A stretch of DNA of 64,000 nt from the NCBI GenBank assembly GCA_028386065.3, contig JAKUCV010001420.1, positions 126,675 through 190,674 of the forward strand, written 5' to 3'. Below, piece by piece: positions 32,823 through 44,431 of this stretch. The notes under the pieces are model-generated. The model had not been told where the DNA came from and made no database searches. It saw only the letters and a list, made by a program, of their open reading frames with translations. This DNA is from Turnera subulata. Taxonomy: Eukaryota; Streptophyta; Magnoliopsida; Malpighiales; Passifloraceae. Numbering within the stretch: position 1 is the stretch's first letter; every line of letters starts with the position of its first letter. The translations under genes were made by a program, and so were the position numbers.

Positions 32823-34030
32823 AACAATAATTAGAGATAACTTTCTATAGTAAAAATATGATATTTTATGCACTTATTAATTATTGTTAATACTTGTGTT
32901 CAAATAAAATTATTTTTAATACTTAATAGTAGTATGTCTATATAATACTACTAACTATTATTATTATATGTAATAGACACTTTATGTTTATTTCTTGTTA
33001 GTAGTTAGTTATTACCATCCTTTATATATAAAAAAAAGGGAAACCCAATCAATATGGAATTGTAGTTACTTAAAATTTTAGATGTAGTGTTTTTATCGAA
33101 ATCGGCATAACAGAAAAAAACTTAAAAAAAACTGATTTATTAGTGTTTTATTTAGAGAATATCTCTCTTCGATAAATAAAGAAAGTAAAAGAGCGGTTAA
33201 TGTGTTAATTTTTAATGCACAGAATTGTCTCCACATACAAATTTTTTTAAAGAGATTCGGCAAAACCAATTTACTAACTTTTTTTAAATCAATAATGATA
33301 ATTCATTAATAAAGGGTAATTGAGTAAATAATTAATAAGTAAAGGGTAAACACTAATTAGAGATACTTTTCTATAGTAAAAAATACGATATTTTATGCAC
33401 TTATTAATTATTGTTAATACTTGTGTTCAAATAAAATTATTTTTCATACTTAATAGTAGTATGTCTATATAATACTACTAACTATTATTATTATATGTAA
33501 TAGACTCTTTATATTTATTCCTTGTTAGTAGTTAGTTATTACCATCCTTTATATAAAAAAAGGAAACCCAATCAATATGAAATTGTAGTTACTTAAAATT
33601 GTAGATGTAGAGTATTTATCGAAATCGGCATAACAGAAAAAAAATTAAAAAAAGCTGATTTATTAGTGTTTTATTCAGAGAATATCTCTCTTCAATAAAT
33701 AAAGAAAGTAAAAGAGCGGTTAATGTGTTAATTTTTAATGCACAGAATTATCTCCATATACAATTTTTTTAAAGAGATTCGGCAAAACCAATTTATTAAC
33801 TTTTTTTAAATCAATAATGATAATTCATTAATAAAGGGTAATTGAGTTAATAATTAATAAGTAAAGAGTAAGTCGGTTATTTTATGTGTTAATTTTTAAT
33901 GCACAGAATTATCTACATATACAATTTTTTTAAAGAGATTCGGCAAAACCAATTTACTAATTTTTTTTAAATCAATAATGATAATTCATTAGTAAAGGGT
34001 AATTGAGTTAATAATTAATAAATAAAGGGT
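32823..34030 (+). repeat. Tandem direct repeat, about 525-bp unit, two copies plus a partial third
   Basis: The first copy starts near 32823 and the second near 33348 (attagagata, gatattttatgcacttatta, agtagtatgtctatataata, gaaatcggcataacagaaaa). From about 33874 the last 150 bp are repeated a third time (gtgttaatttttaatgcaca). AT-rich and non-coding. Confidence 0.85.
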
Positions 34031-34039
34031 AACTCGGTC

Positions 34040-34086
34040 AATTTGCCGGCTTTTCTGGAGTTGGTGTTTTTATATATTATATAGAT
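34040..34086 (-). mobile_element. Helitron-like 5' terminus on minus
   Basis: Read on minus from 34086: TCTATATAATATATAAAAAC then accaactccagaaaagccgg. The same end (TCTATATACTATATAAAAGC, accaattctagaaaagccga) stands at 45898 going left, where a SINE splits it. TC at the edge and A outside fit a Helitron 5' end. The tandem repeats to the left would be its interior. I did not locate the 3' hairpin end. Confidence 0.45.
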
Positions 34087-34239
34087 TAGAAGAGCATCCT
34101 CGTCGACACAAGACTAATCTCTCCCGAGCTTCGATCGGCACCCGTTAAGGTGGTACCCTACCATGAAGATTAATGGTTTAAGGGCCAACATTGACATTTG
34201 TATAACAAATCAATCATTTTTTTTTTGTGGAGAATAAAA
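34087..34239. other. No gene seen
   Basis: Short stretch of normal GC between the Helitron-like end and ABC copy D. No feature recognised. Confidence 0.4.
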
Positions 34240-35300
34240 CAATCATTCAAGGTTACCGAAAATAAAACAAAATAAATGGAAGTAGAGCTGTATCCGCGAT
34301 TCTTTCCCTAAAGGCAGTGTGAACAAAATAAATGGAAGGGCATACCTCTTGTTAATGAAAGGAACCTGAATTTACCATGCCTGATCCCTAATAAAAGATT
34401 GTGATTCACGCTCATAATGAATTGGCCTCAGCTTGATTATTATTGAAGATCAAAATTGACAAGCTAGGGAAACTTGAATGGGGAATCCATTACATCCTAA
34501 GCATTTCCCCTTCTTGCAAAAACAAAAAAAAAGGCAGGGGTAAAGTAACCATTCATTCTATTCCTGCAAAAATCGGCATTTATTCTTTTTGTGAGAGTTT
34601 GTTTCAGACTATTGCTCCGGTTGGCAAAAGTGATAGCATGCAGGAAATCAACAGTGATTGCATTGCTACGGAGATTTTGTGATCCAGGTTCTGGTATTAT
34701 CACACTTATGGCACATACATTCTACAGCTTCAGTTCAAGTGGTTAAGGCAGCAAATGGGGCTTGTGAGCCGAGAGCCTGTTTATTTCAATTAATGACACA
34801 GTTCCGGCAAACATTGCATATGGGAAAGGAAGAGATGCAACCGAGGTGGAAATTATTGCTGCATCAGGGTTGGCCATTGCCCACAAGTTTATCAGGCAAC
34901 AGGTGAGAATAATTGTCTGGTGAATTTGAGTAAACCATTGAACTTCCCTCATTTATTTTCCTAAAATTAACAATTTCAATCTCAGTTGACAACTTTTTTC
35001 TGGGCAATGCAAATTGAACGGGGTACGATACAGCGGATGGCAAGCTAGTGTGGGGTTCAATAGTATGGAGGGCAGCATAAAGTAGCAATTAGAAGAGAGT
35101 CCGAAAGAGTAGTTCAAGCTGCAATAGACCAGGCCACGGTGAATGGAACTACAATTATGGTAGCGCATTGACTGTCCACCATCAGCAATGCAGATTTAAC
35201 TGCAGTAGTTAGAAATGGAGTGATTGTAGAGAAAGGAAAGGCATGAAGCTTTGATGAACATCCAAGACGGTGTCTATGGGTCCTTGGTAGCACTTAACAT
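34240..35300 (+). pseudogene. ABCB transporter relic, copy D
   Basis: The most complete ABC relic here, covering the second nucleotide-binding domain. [20 protein letters not shown] follows the damaged Walker A (about 34640-34700). Then come [20 protein letters not shown] and [11 protein letters not shown] (34805-34900), an intron with gt...ag ends (about 34903-34983), and ERVVQAAIDQATVNGTTIMV with AH*LSTISNADLTAVVRNG (35095-35215). An in-frame stop sits right after the conserved switch His. The exon with the ABC signature and Walker B is missing. The C-terminal LWVLGST matches the VYASLVAL region, frameshifted. It is a dead remnant, parallel to copy A. Confidence 0.85.
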
Positions 35301-36083
35301 GAGTATTATGACTGCATGAAATTGCAACCCTCAAGTTGCTCTCTTTCCATAGCAAAGTTTTTTTTTTTTTTTTTTTGATTCTAGAAAAGGATATAACGGG
35401 TACCTTCAAACTATGATGCAAATTCATGCTAAAACTTCAGTAAAAAGGAGAAAAAAAGGAATATCGTGTACTAATAGCTCCATGGAAATGGCCGAATGGG
35501 AAGAAATTGCTATATTACTAGTATATAGCCATACTGGAAACAAATATTCTATGAAAACCAGGACCACCTGACTGTATCCCAAGCAGCCAACTTGATAGTA
35601 GCTTCCATCTCAGCCTTCAACAACACTAAAACCTTTTCTGTTTACACATTTTTTTTTATCTCCAGTTTAAGGAGCTAGGCAACGGATTTGCCACAAATGA
35701 TTCGGTTTATAAGTATAAGCCAAAAAAAAAAGGTTTTCGAAGAAAAGATCAAGATCAGACAAAACTAGCAATAGAGATTGGCGTGGAGTGACGGCAATAT
35801 GAAAAATCCTAGTATCCGGATCTTAATCCACCTCAATTTTTTCTACTTATACATCGTTATCATTCTCAACAAGCCAAACCAAAGGAAATGCATGGAAGTA
35901 AGTGCTAGCAATATATCTATCAAAGGTAATGGAATTCTCAATCTGCTTAAGTTTATCGTTCCCGACAAGCGAAACAGGATCTAAAACAACTAAATCTATA
36001 TAGAATCAAACATTCAGTACCAAGCCAAAATTTTCTAAAAATGCCAGGACCTGTTAAATTACCATCCTTTGTTTTTTATTCAA
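35301..36083. other. Spacer of the ABC/F-box unit, copy D
   Basis: No gene seen. It carries a poly(T) run at 35358-35375 and matches the copy A spacer at 5000-5849 (cagccaa, agcttccatct, tatatctatcaaaggtaat). Confidence 0.6.
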
Positions 36084-37301
36084 TCATGCTCGGACATCTA
36101 CCTCACTAGCAGTGGGATAGGGAGAGGTGAGTGCCTCTGTATAGGGAATGGGTGAATTTTTTACGTAAAATTTGTACTTCTTTCTGCCTCCCTGATCCAC
36201 TGCATCAGCTTCTCCATGATTATTATTCCATTGGAGTATTTCCGTCACAGATAGTCGGAAGTAGAGCATCATGTATCCGCGATCCTTTACAGCAGGGGGT
36301 ATGAAATTGCACTCATATTCAACAAATACTGATCCAAAAACTCCTGATTCAATATATTGAATGAAAGGAACCCAGTTGCCATCTTCCTTCATCACCCAAA
36401 CAACCTTCTGTTCATAATTTCCTAATGGATGCCAACACATGCACAGATATTCTCCAACAATTCCCATGCTAAAATGTACATAAGATCGCTCCACAACTGG
36501 GGCTCGGACATCAGAAAACTTCTCGTCCACCAAATCAAAAGCAATGATCTGCTTACCGGTCCGACTTTCCCAATGAAGTGCACCATTCAAGTACAGACCC
36601 CTACCCCCTTGTTGAAGCAGGTGCAAGTATCTGCTATGATTTTCCACAGTTTTCCAGGAACCTGTCTTCAGTGAGAAGATTTGAATTATATGTAAACGAA
36701 CTTCCGGAACAGGAGCATAAGGGAAATGGACAGCAAGAAAAACCTTATAATCATCACCAACCGAATCATGTCCGAAACCGTAAGCAATAGGTACAGCCTT
36801 ACAATCATCACTGACCGATTCATGTCCAAAACCATAAAGATCAGGATCGAATGTATATTCAGGCTGTGGCAATTTTCTATGGACACCCGTAAAAGGATTC
36901 CACACAGCAATGCCAATAATATGGTGGTAATTATATCCTGCATATTGAGCTACACAAACTAATCCATTGCATGATCCTACAAATTTTACACACTCTCTTG
37001 CTGTTGGAAACCATACCTCGTCATTCTTACTTTGGCCATTACGAAAATCCAATGATTCAAAACCATAATAGGATGTTGAATTGGCACCATGAGGATAGTA
37101 CTTACGGTAATGATGTAGCAGTTTTTGGACGTTGATCTCCGGCAGGGACGACCTGGATCTCAATTTGTGGAATTCTAGGCTGACCAACAAAGACGACCAT
37201 GACTTGGAGACGGACCTAAATCGATGAATGGACTGTTGAGGTAACAGCGCTAGTATCTCCTCCACAATTTCTGGTGGTAATCTGAGGTTCGATGCTCCCA
37301 T
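36084..37301 (-). CDS. F-box protein (CPR1-like), intact copy D
   Basis: Single-exon gene of 405 codons. The N-terminal F-box (residues 4-47: NLRLPPEIVEEILALLPQQS, SIHRFRSVSKSWSSLLVS) binds SKP1 in an SCF E3 ligase. The F-box associated domain (about 105-340) carries FVGSCNGLVCVA, VWNPFTGVHRKLPQPEY, VPIAYGFGHDSVGDDYKVF, IFSLKTGSWKTVE, LYLNGALHWESRTGKQII, FDLVDEKFSDVRAPV, MGIVGEYLCMCW and VVWVMKEDGNW; it usually chooses the target protein. The family includes Arabidopsis CPR1/CPR30, which controls levels of NLR immune receptors, but orthology cannot be claimed. Oddity: a tandem repeat inside the FBA domain (YGFGHESVSDDCKAV then YGFGHDSVGDDYKVF, about residues 157-188). The start is the only family-consistent ATG. 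It is the only uninterrupted member in the window. Confidence 0.88.
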   Translation of the reverse strand: MGASNLRLPPEIVEEILALLPQQSIHRFRSVSKSWSSLLVSLEFHKLRSRSSLPEINVQKLLHHYRKYYPHGANSTSYYGFESLDFRNGQSKNDEVWFPTARECVKFVGSCNGLVCVAQYAGYNYHHIIGIAVWNPFTGVHRKLPQPEYTFDPDLYGFGHESVSDDCKAVPIAYGFGHDSVGDDYKVFLAVHFPYAPVPEVRLHIIQIFSLKTGSWKTVENHSRYLHLLQQGGRGLYLNGALHWESRTGKQIIAFDLVDEKFSDVRAPVVERSYVHFSMGIVGEYLCMCWHPLGNYEQKVVWVMKEDGNWVPFIQYIESGVFGSVFVEYECNFIPPAVKDRGYMMLYFRLSVTEILQWNNNHGEADAVDQGGRKKYKFYVKNSPIPYTEALTSPYPTASEVDVRA

Positions 37302-37710
37302 TGTAACAATTTCTAGGTCAGGGATAAACTCTGCTCTGTCTACAATTGATTTATTTAGACGACTCTTACTTCACCGACAAGACAAGCACTCCTTAGCCCT
37401 AGAAGGAATTGTACTAACCCAAATAGATTCATTATTGCGAACCGCCTACTTGTTATAATTATAATAACTTCTAGGTCAGGGAATCCCTAACGTTTTCTTT
37501 TTTCAAAATCTTAAAACACATTGGTGCCACTTCCTCTCTCTAGTCACACACCTTGGTGCTTTACTATTACAACACTAATGATAAACTCTGCGCAGTCTAC
37601 ACTTAATTTATATCGACGACTCTTATTTAACCGACAAGACTGGCCGTCCTTAACCTAGAAGGAACCGCCTATTTGTTATAATTGTACAATTTCGTAAGTA
37701 ATATTGGCTG
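37302..37710 (-). promoter_or_regulatory. Duplicated 5' flank of F-box copy D
   Basis: The F-box 5' flank occurs twice in tandem (about 37316-37460 and 37577-37710): aaactctgc, cgacgactctta, gacaagac, ctagaaggaa and cgcctacttgttataatta are repeated. Other copies have one. If this region drives the gene, copy D has a doubled promoter. There is no direct evidence of function. Confidence 0.5.
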
Positions 37711-39913
37711 CGAAACCATTGAATATAATATTGAGAACAACTATAAAAAAACATTAACAATATATTAAACCAAAAATAAAATTCATACAATTAAAATAAA
37801 GAAAACTGTTGACAAAAGTTTATAAAAAGAAAAAGGTATTCTCCAAATAGTTTAACAATAAGATTAACAATAGGAAAAACAAACCAAAATAATTCTATTA
37901 AATTAATAAACCGAACGGAAAAATAGGAATGTAAAAATGTAATTGCTAATAATTTTATAAAATAAATACTAGAATAAATTATATGAAAAAGTAAATAGTG
38001 AATATTTTTTAACAATGCAAAAAATTAAAAATAACAATAATAGCAAAAATAAATAATTCTAGGAATTTAATGGACCAAAAAACAAACTTTGAGACGTAAA
38101 TAAATATTAAGTTTTAGTAAAAATTTAATAAAAAACAATTAAAGGAATTTAATATCAAATCATAATGGACCAAGATAATAATAAAAAAACTAATAAAATT
38201 GTATATACAAGCCAAATCATAAGGGCTCGTAATTTAATACCAAATCACATTGGAACAAGATAATAATTAGAAAAACTAAAAAAAATTGTATATACAAACC
38301 AATCGTAAGGGTTTGGTATTTAATACCATATTGTAAGGAAATAAGATTTTATATATTTTTTAGTGATCAAGACAGAACTAAAAAATTAAATTACTCTAAA
38401 AACATAATGCACTAAGATAAAAAATCGAGACGTCAAAAAAAATTTAAAACTAAAAATTTTAAAAAATTATGTAAATAATAAAATTCTAATTATTTTTTCA
38501 ACACGGATATAATATAAAGAAAAAATAATTAAATAATGTAAAAAATATGTAAAACAAATCTAAAAATTCAGAGAATTAAAATAGAAACTATTGAGATGTA
38601 AAAACAATCATCGATAATTTTATTATAAAAAAATATTTTAAAAAATAAAAAAATAATCAAAAAACTAATAAACATTTAACAGACCAAATGAAAATTTCAA
38701 AAAGTAAATAAAAAATTAATTGAAAATAACAATTAAAAATGAATTGTTAAAAATTTTAGCGATCAATCTGTCATTAATAATATTGTATATATTTTTTTGT
38801 GATCAAAATAATAGTAAAAAAAATAACCAAAATAAATTTAAAACATAAGGGGACCAAAATAAAAATTTGGAGAAGTCAAAGTCAAAATTAACTCTCATAA
38901 ACATAAAAAAATGAAAAGTAAAATAAAATAGATTTTAAAATAATAAAACTGTAATTGTTTGTGTGACCTGAATGTAATGTTAAGAACAACGAATTACAAT
39001 AATTTTACAAATATATTTAAATTATATATGAAAAATAAAAATTATTTTTGTATCACAATTTTTATATTTAAATTGTAATTGGCTTTTACCCTGAAAAATT
39101 ATAATTGGCTTTAATTAATGAAAAAAATAATGGGAACAACTAATTGCCTACGTGTTTGTAGCAACTATTGCGGTCTGCTCTTTATATTAAGAGAACAATA
39201 TGGGGGTATTACTTGTATAAACCATATTACATTGCATCCTTTTGGATTCGGGCCCTACAACCCGAGTTTCCATTTAACACAAAATCATAAAAAAACTGGA
39301 GCAAACCCAAGAGGAACTTCAATATGCTCAATATCCCATAAGCTGTTTGTTTTTTTCGCAGCAACAGTTGGTAGTGTTTCAGTAGTTTTGTCTATTCTCT
39401 TTCATAGCGCTTGTATGCAATTGTAAGAGGAAATAATAATGTTTTATTAATTGTAAACTTATTTATTCATTTTTTAAAAAAAATTACGTAACAGTTCACA
39501 TATTGTTATTATTTCAATTAAAATCTTCAACATAAGTATAGCATGTATTAAAATATTATCTATTTTTTTAATACGGAAACGTAATATTACCCTTGATTAT
39601 ATGTGGATAGTTTTTTCATAGAGTTAATTTTAATTTTAGATAAATTAAAAGTTTTCTATAATCATCTTTTGTACTTTGCCTTATTTCATTCATTTGAATT
39701 ATTAAACTACACATATTTTCTTTATACAAAACTCATTTAAATTATTAAACTTATATTGATTATCTGTTCCTTCTCTAACATTTTTTGCTTTTGTGTAAAG
39801 CTTGTACTTATCTATAATAATGAACATAATATATTATTTTTTATAATTGTATAACACTACTATATAATAATAAATAATCTATCTATTTTTCTCATACCTT
39901 TTTTCTTATGTTG
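37711..39913. other. AT-rich stretch without supported gene
   Basis: Very AT-rich. An ORF at 39118-39426 (102 codons, KKIMGTTNCLRVCSNYCGLL) matches no family I know and has no supporting context. No inverted ends were recognised. Confidence 0.45.
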
Positions 39914-41159
39914 AAACACCCCGACCTGAATTTTCCCAACATACAGTAATTACTCAACAACAGTGCCGACACGTGGCACAAATAGTGCATTCAACAGAAA
40001 ATCCGGCCCAACGGCCCAATATAACAACAATCACCCGACCTCGGGTATCTCAACATCAACAACACAGCGGAAACATTTATAAACTCAATATCAACATATG
40101 CAAAGCACGATGCAACTAGTGGATCCGAGTCCTGCCCGAGGGGTGCGCCGCAGCCTGCCATGGTGCATTCCTGCACAAAGAACAACGTAGCCTGCCGATG
40201 GGGCAGGTGAGGGGTGAGATTCTCCATAATCTCATTGACACATAACCCATGCTAAACAACATAGCATATACTTAACAGTCAAGAGCACGTCAATACTGCA
40301 TATGGTCATGTCCAGAACACAGAACAAGTACAATCACAAAGAACAATGCGGACCATGCAAATGTCCACCCCATCGACTATGCAATGTACTGACCACCTAA
40401 TACTGACTGTACCATAAACTAGTGCCCGACCAGGACACCTCAACTCAACTACATATTGGGTAACCAACCCAGTCTCAACAGACTATACAACACATACTCT
40501 AGTCCTGACAGACTATACTCAACAGCGGTTCCTCATTGTATGATAACATACCGCTACTGTGCTTGCTGATCATCTAACCCGGTACCAAAACAATCTCAAA
40601 ATCTCGTGAGTCTCGCTCACCGGGTAGCCGGCAACCAGCACGGACCATACCCAATCAACATCACAAACCGGTCCCTGGGTAGAATTAGAACACAACACGG
40701 CATCAACAGTCACCACAACAACTCGTAACCACAACGACAACAATAATCAATATCCGATAAAAAATGGCAAGTGATACTCATCCAACAATTATCAAAAGAA
40801 GCTGACAACAAACAAAGGACAACTGGCAACCGATGCCAACAACAATAGACTACTCACGACCAATGACAACAATTAACACCCGCAAACCGGCAACCTATGC
40901 CGACCACGGTTAACTGACTAAACTTAGGACTGACTACCTCCCAGGGTATGATCATAAGACATCATGCAAATGAACATATCGCGTCATAGCCCATCAAGCA
41001 AAAACACCTCTCAAACAAGACTAAGCCAAGACCAAAAGAATATTTTTAATTATTACCAATTTTATCTTGCGGGCCCCGTCACTGGACAAGCTAGGGTCGT
41101 ACCAGGTTATCAATTAATTCCGGATGCCAAGTCAAAGAGAACCATACCAAATCTTACTA

Positions 41160-41405
41160 TACCAGGACCACGTCCCAAAAATAACCATACCGGGTTCAAC
41201 AACCCAAAATTACCATACCGGGTTCAACAACCCAAAATAACCGTACCGGGATCAACATCCCAAAATAACCATACCGGGTTCAACAACCCAAAATTACCAT
41301 ACCGGGTTCAACAACCCAAAATTACCATACCGGGATAAACATCCCAAAATTAACATACCGGGTTCAACAACCCAAAGAACAACCGGGATCAACATCCCCA
41401 AACCA
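41160..41405 (+). repeat. Minisatellite, 28-bp unit, about 8 copies
   Basis: The unit ataccgggttcaacaaccca then aaattacc repeats head to tail, with a variant carrying gggatcaacatccca. Each unit contains a small inverted pair (gggttcaacaaccc), so the array can form small hairpins. Degenerate at both edges. Confidence 0.9.
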
Positions 41406-42719
41406 AGTAACCGACCATAGCATCCCAAAATTAATTTTCAAACCATCGGGTTGTACCACTACTTTCCATATGACAATTAAATCATCATCTCAAGTTCAAT
41501 TTCCAATTTCCATTATCCTTTTCTCAATTATCCACAGTCATTAGTTCAACATCAATCTCAACATAATATCCACAGCAATAACCATAGCAATCAAGTATTC
41601 AATGAACATCTCAGTAGTTCAATCAAACAACAAAGCACACAAAGTATTACAGGCAACATAACAAAGGTTATCCATCCCCACAACAAATATTACAAAGATA
41701 TCAACAACAATAACCATAAGATGCAATGGAACCTATGTAGTTCCAAGACCAACCATCCCGGCTATCACGGGTGGAATGACGTATATGCAACCTCACCTTG
41801 GCCTGTTATTAACTCTGGGTTTCCACCACAAGTTCCAAAGCCGGTTCCACGTTGAACTGCTCGGTATCAACTCCTATATAACACAAAGTATGCGTACATA
41901 AAATGCACAGCAGATGATATGCAAATGACATTTAGTACTGTAATCGTCAAATAAAATGCTAGCCGGCTCGGTTATCGCCCCGGGTTATACCACATTTATC
42001 ATCATTATTTACCATTATTAATCCAATTCTAAAGATAATATATCGTATTTATATCCGGGTATTGTTCCGGTATTTAATACTTTGATAATACCCTTTCCAA
42101 ATATTTCCATGAAAATAATTATTTACTATAGCGTATATTCTTATCCAAAAGGTGATAGTTACAATAAGATAATTTCCTAAAACAAATAATCATATGCATA
42201 TATTTTTCCAAAAAGATATTATTATTTATACTTGGTAATATATTTTCAGAATATAAAATACCATATTTACTTTCAAAACATTTACAGAGATTAGTCGTAC
42301 ATATATTTTTCTCCAAAAGTTATTTCCCAAAATTATTTATGTTAACATATATATATAATTTCCAAAACATTTTCATAGTATATAGTAAAAAGTATCATTT
42401 ACTCTATAGTAATTTTTTCCAAAGGCTATAATTATATTTGGTCAAATTAATTATTTGTCTAATTCCAGAAATATATAATTCACTGTATATATTTTCCCAT
42501 AATATTTATATTCTAGATTATATATCTATTTATTTTATTGTTATTATTATTTTTTTTTACCAAATGGGTCAACCCACAAACCAAATCCATAGGTCAGCCC
42601 AGGAGCTTGGTCAGGTCCATGTGCAAGCCCATCTCGGCCCTGGTCGATATCCTGACCTAACCCACCAGTCTGACCTGTGGTGCAGCAGGGTCGACCCTCC
42701 CAAAACGGGTCGTCTTTAA

Positions 42720-43110
42720 CCTTGCTCACCTAGGCGTCAGGCGAGCTCGGCGGCGGCGGCATGGGATGAGGCAGGCGACACGGGATCGGAGGCGCGACGG
42801 GGAAAGGCGAGGTGCTGGCATGATGGAGGAGGTGGTGCGCGGCAGCGTGGTGAACTCGCTTGTCGAGTCGTCTCGTCTTGGACGTCGGCGCGGCTGGGTT
42901 CAGTGGCGGGGAGCCCCAGGGAGGAACGGCGGCTCTGCCTGCGGTGGCGCAAGGGTGTGGACGGAGGAGGAAAGAGGAGAAGAGAGGAGGAGGAGGCGGT
43001 GGCTTGTGTGGTGGTGGTTCGGATCGCAGTGGTCTCGGCCACGGTGGAGAAGAGGGAGAAGAAAGGAAAGAAAAGAGAAGATGGGGTGGAGGGGCTATCA
43101 AAGCGACGGC
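42720..43110. other. GC-rich block with overlapping frames on both strands
   Basis: Open on several frames because of GC-rich low complexity (proline-rich on minus, arginine/glycine/glutamate-rich on plus). No family is recognised. It could be a captured first exon or 5' UTR inside the putative element. Confidence 0.35.
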
Positions 43111-44431
43111 GTGTGAGTGTGTTTGTTTATTTTTTTTTCTTTCCTGGTTTTGTGTTTAGTGGCTATTTGTGGTACATGGTTACTAGTTTCTGCAGGTGAA
43201 GCAGTGAAGAAGAAGATACAGGCGATGAAGAAGGTGTGCTATGGAAGCAGATGAAGGCACAACTATATAGGCAGTGCACAACACTGATAAATCACGGGTA
43301 AGGTACTGGTTACACAGGAAAGAGGCGGCTGGGTAATTGAGCTGCCTTAATTATGTGGTACTGTGCAATATGTGAGTTGTCACCCGCTTGGACTAGAAAA
43401 TATCTAATATACCCCCTTACCTTTATTTCTGGTCCGTTAACTCGAGAATAAACTCGACTTTTCTGAAGATTTTTGGACCCGAAAAATCCCAACTTTGGTC
43501 CGTAAAATCCGCAGAAAAATCCCGAACGCGGGATAGGGCACGGTTTTGAAATCCGATGCACGAATTACTATTAATTAATTATCCAAGATTAATTTTAATG
43601 GTAAATTACTGTATAAAAATTATTTTCGGTACTGGTAAAAATGCAAAATTACATGGGTTGTTACAACAAACCTTGTGTTTAATATTTTAACTTAATCTTT
43701 GTAAAACATAAGCATGGTTTATAAAATTCAAAATAAATCTCCAAAGATTAATTTATTAAATATCATAGAAATAAAAGATGAAATTTGTTTTTAAATTATA
43801 ATTAGTAAATTATTGTAACAAAAATATCATAGCAAAATAATGGTATTATTACTACTAATGTTGATTAGGAGATTAAAATTACTAATGGTAAAAATAATAA
43901 CAATAATAATAATTTTGAGAGCAGTCACAGTAATAATGAAAATATTGAAAAATAACTCGGATTGGTAAATTCCTTGATTGACCGCGATAAAAATTTTATT
44001 AACCATAGTAAAAGTTAAAATAACTTGGTAAAAATCACGGAAATTTTACCCGGGTCGTTATATATGTAGGCTTTAGAATTTCGATAGTTATTTGGTGTAA
44101 TATTATTTTATCAAACACTTATATTTGCACCTTTTATTGGCTGCCTTTACGTCAATTTCATAGAATTTGTAAATTAATCCTCAATAATTTATATTTCTTC
44201 CTTTTTTTAGGTATAAATGTTATTTATTTTGATATACAAGATTTTTTAATATTTTTTTAGTTTTTAATGTCATTGTGAGGATATTTATTTTATTCAATTT
44301 ATTAGATACTTTCATTATTTATAAAGACCTCATTTTATCCCATATTTTTTTCTATTCCATTTATTTATTTTACACATAGATGTTATTTATTTCTAATTTT
44401 AATTTATTGCACTACTTACGTCCTAGTTAGA
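43111..44431. other. AT-rich sequence, no gene seen
   Basis: Right part of the putative TIR element, then an AT-rich flank. No supported coding sequence. Confidence 0.4.

Larger units (their letters stand above)
39914..44062. mobile_element. Putative large TIR-type element (about 4.1 kb)
   Basis: The left edge gttgaaacaccccgacctga then attttcc and the right edge ggaaattttacccgggtcg then ttata are imperfect inverted copies (core cgacc[ct]g...ttttcc). GC content jumps at both edges against AT-rich flanks. The interior has a minisatellite (41160-41400) and a GC-rich block (42720-43110). There is no transposase. A second possible right edge, gggttgttacaac at 43655-43667, also looks like an inverse of gttgaaacacccc. 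The class is unknown; the ends are tentative. Confidence 0.4.

Noticed and set aside
39118..39426. 102-codon ORF as a gene
   Set aside because: No recognisable domain and no support from context; left as unassigned.
41160..41405. CRISPR-like array
   Set aside because: Units are contiguous with no unique spacers, and this is a plant genome; it is a minisatellite.
42730..43199. Proline-rich and arginine-rich ORFs on both strands
   Set aside because: Several overlapping frames are open at once because of GC-rich low complexity; no domain or splice context supports any.
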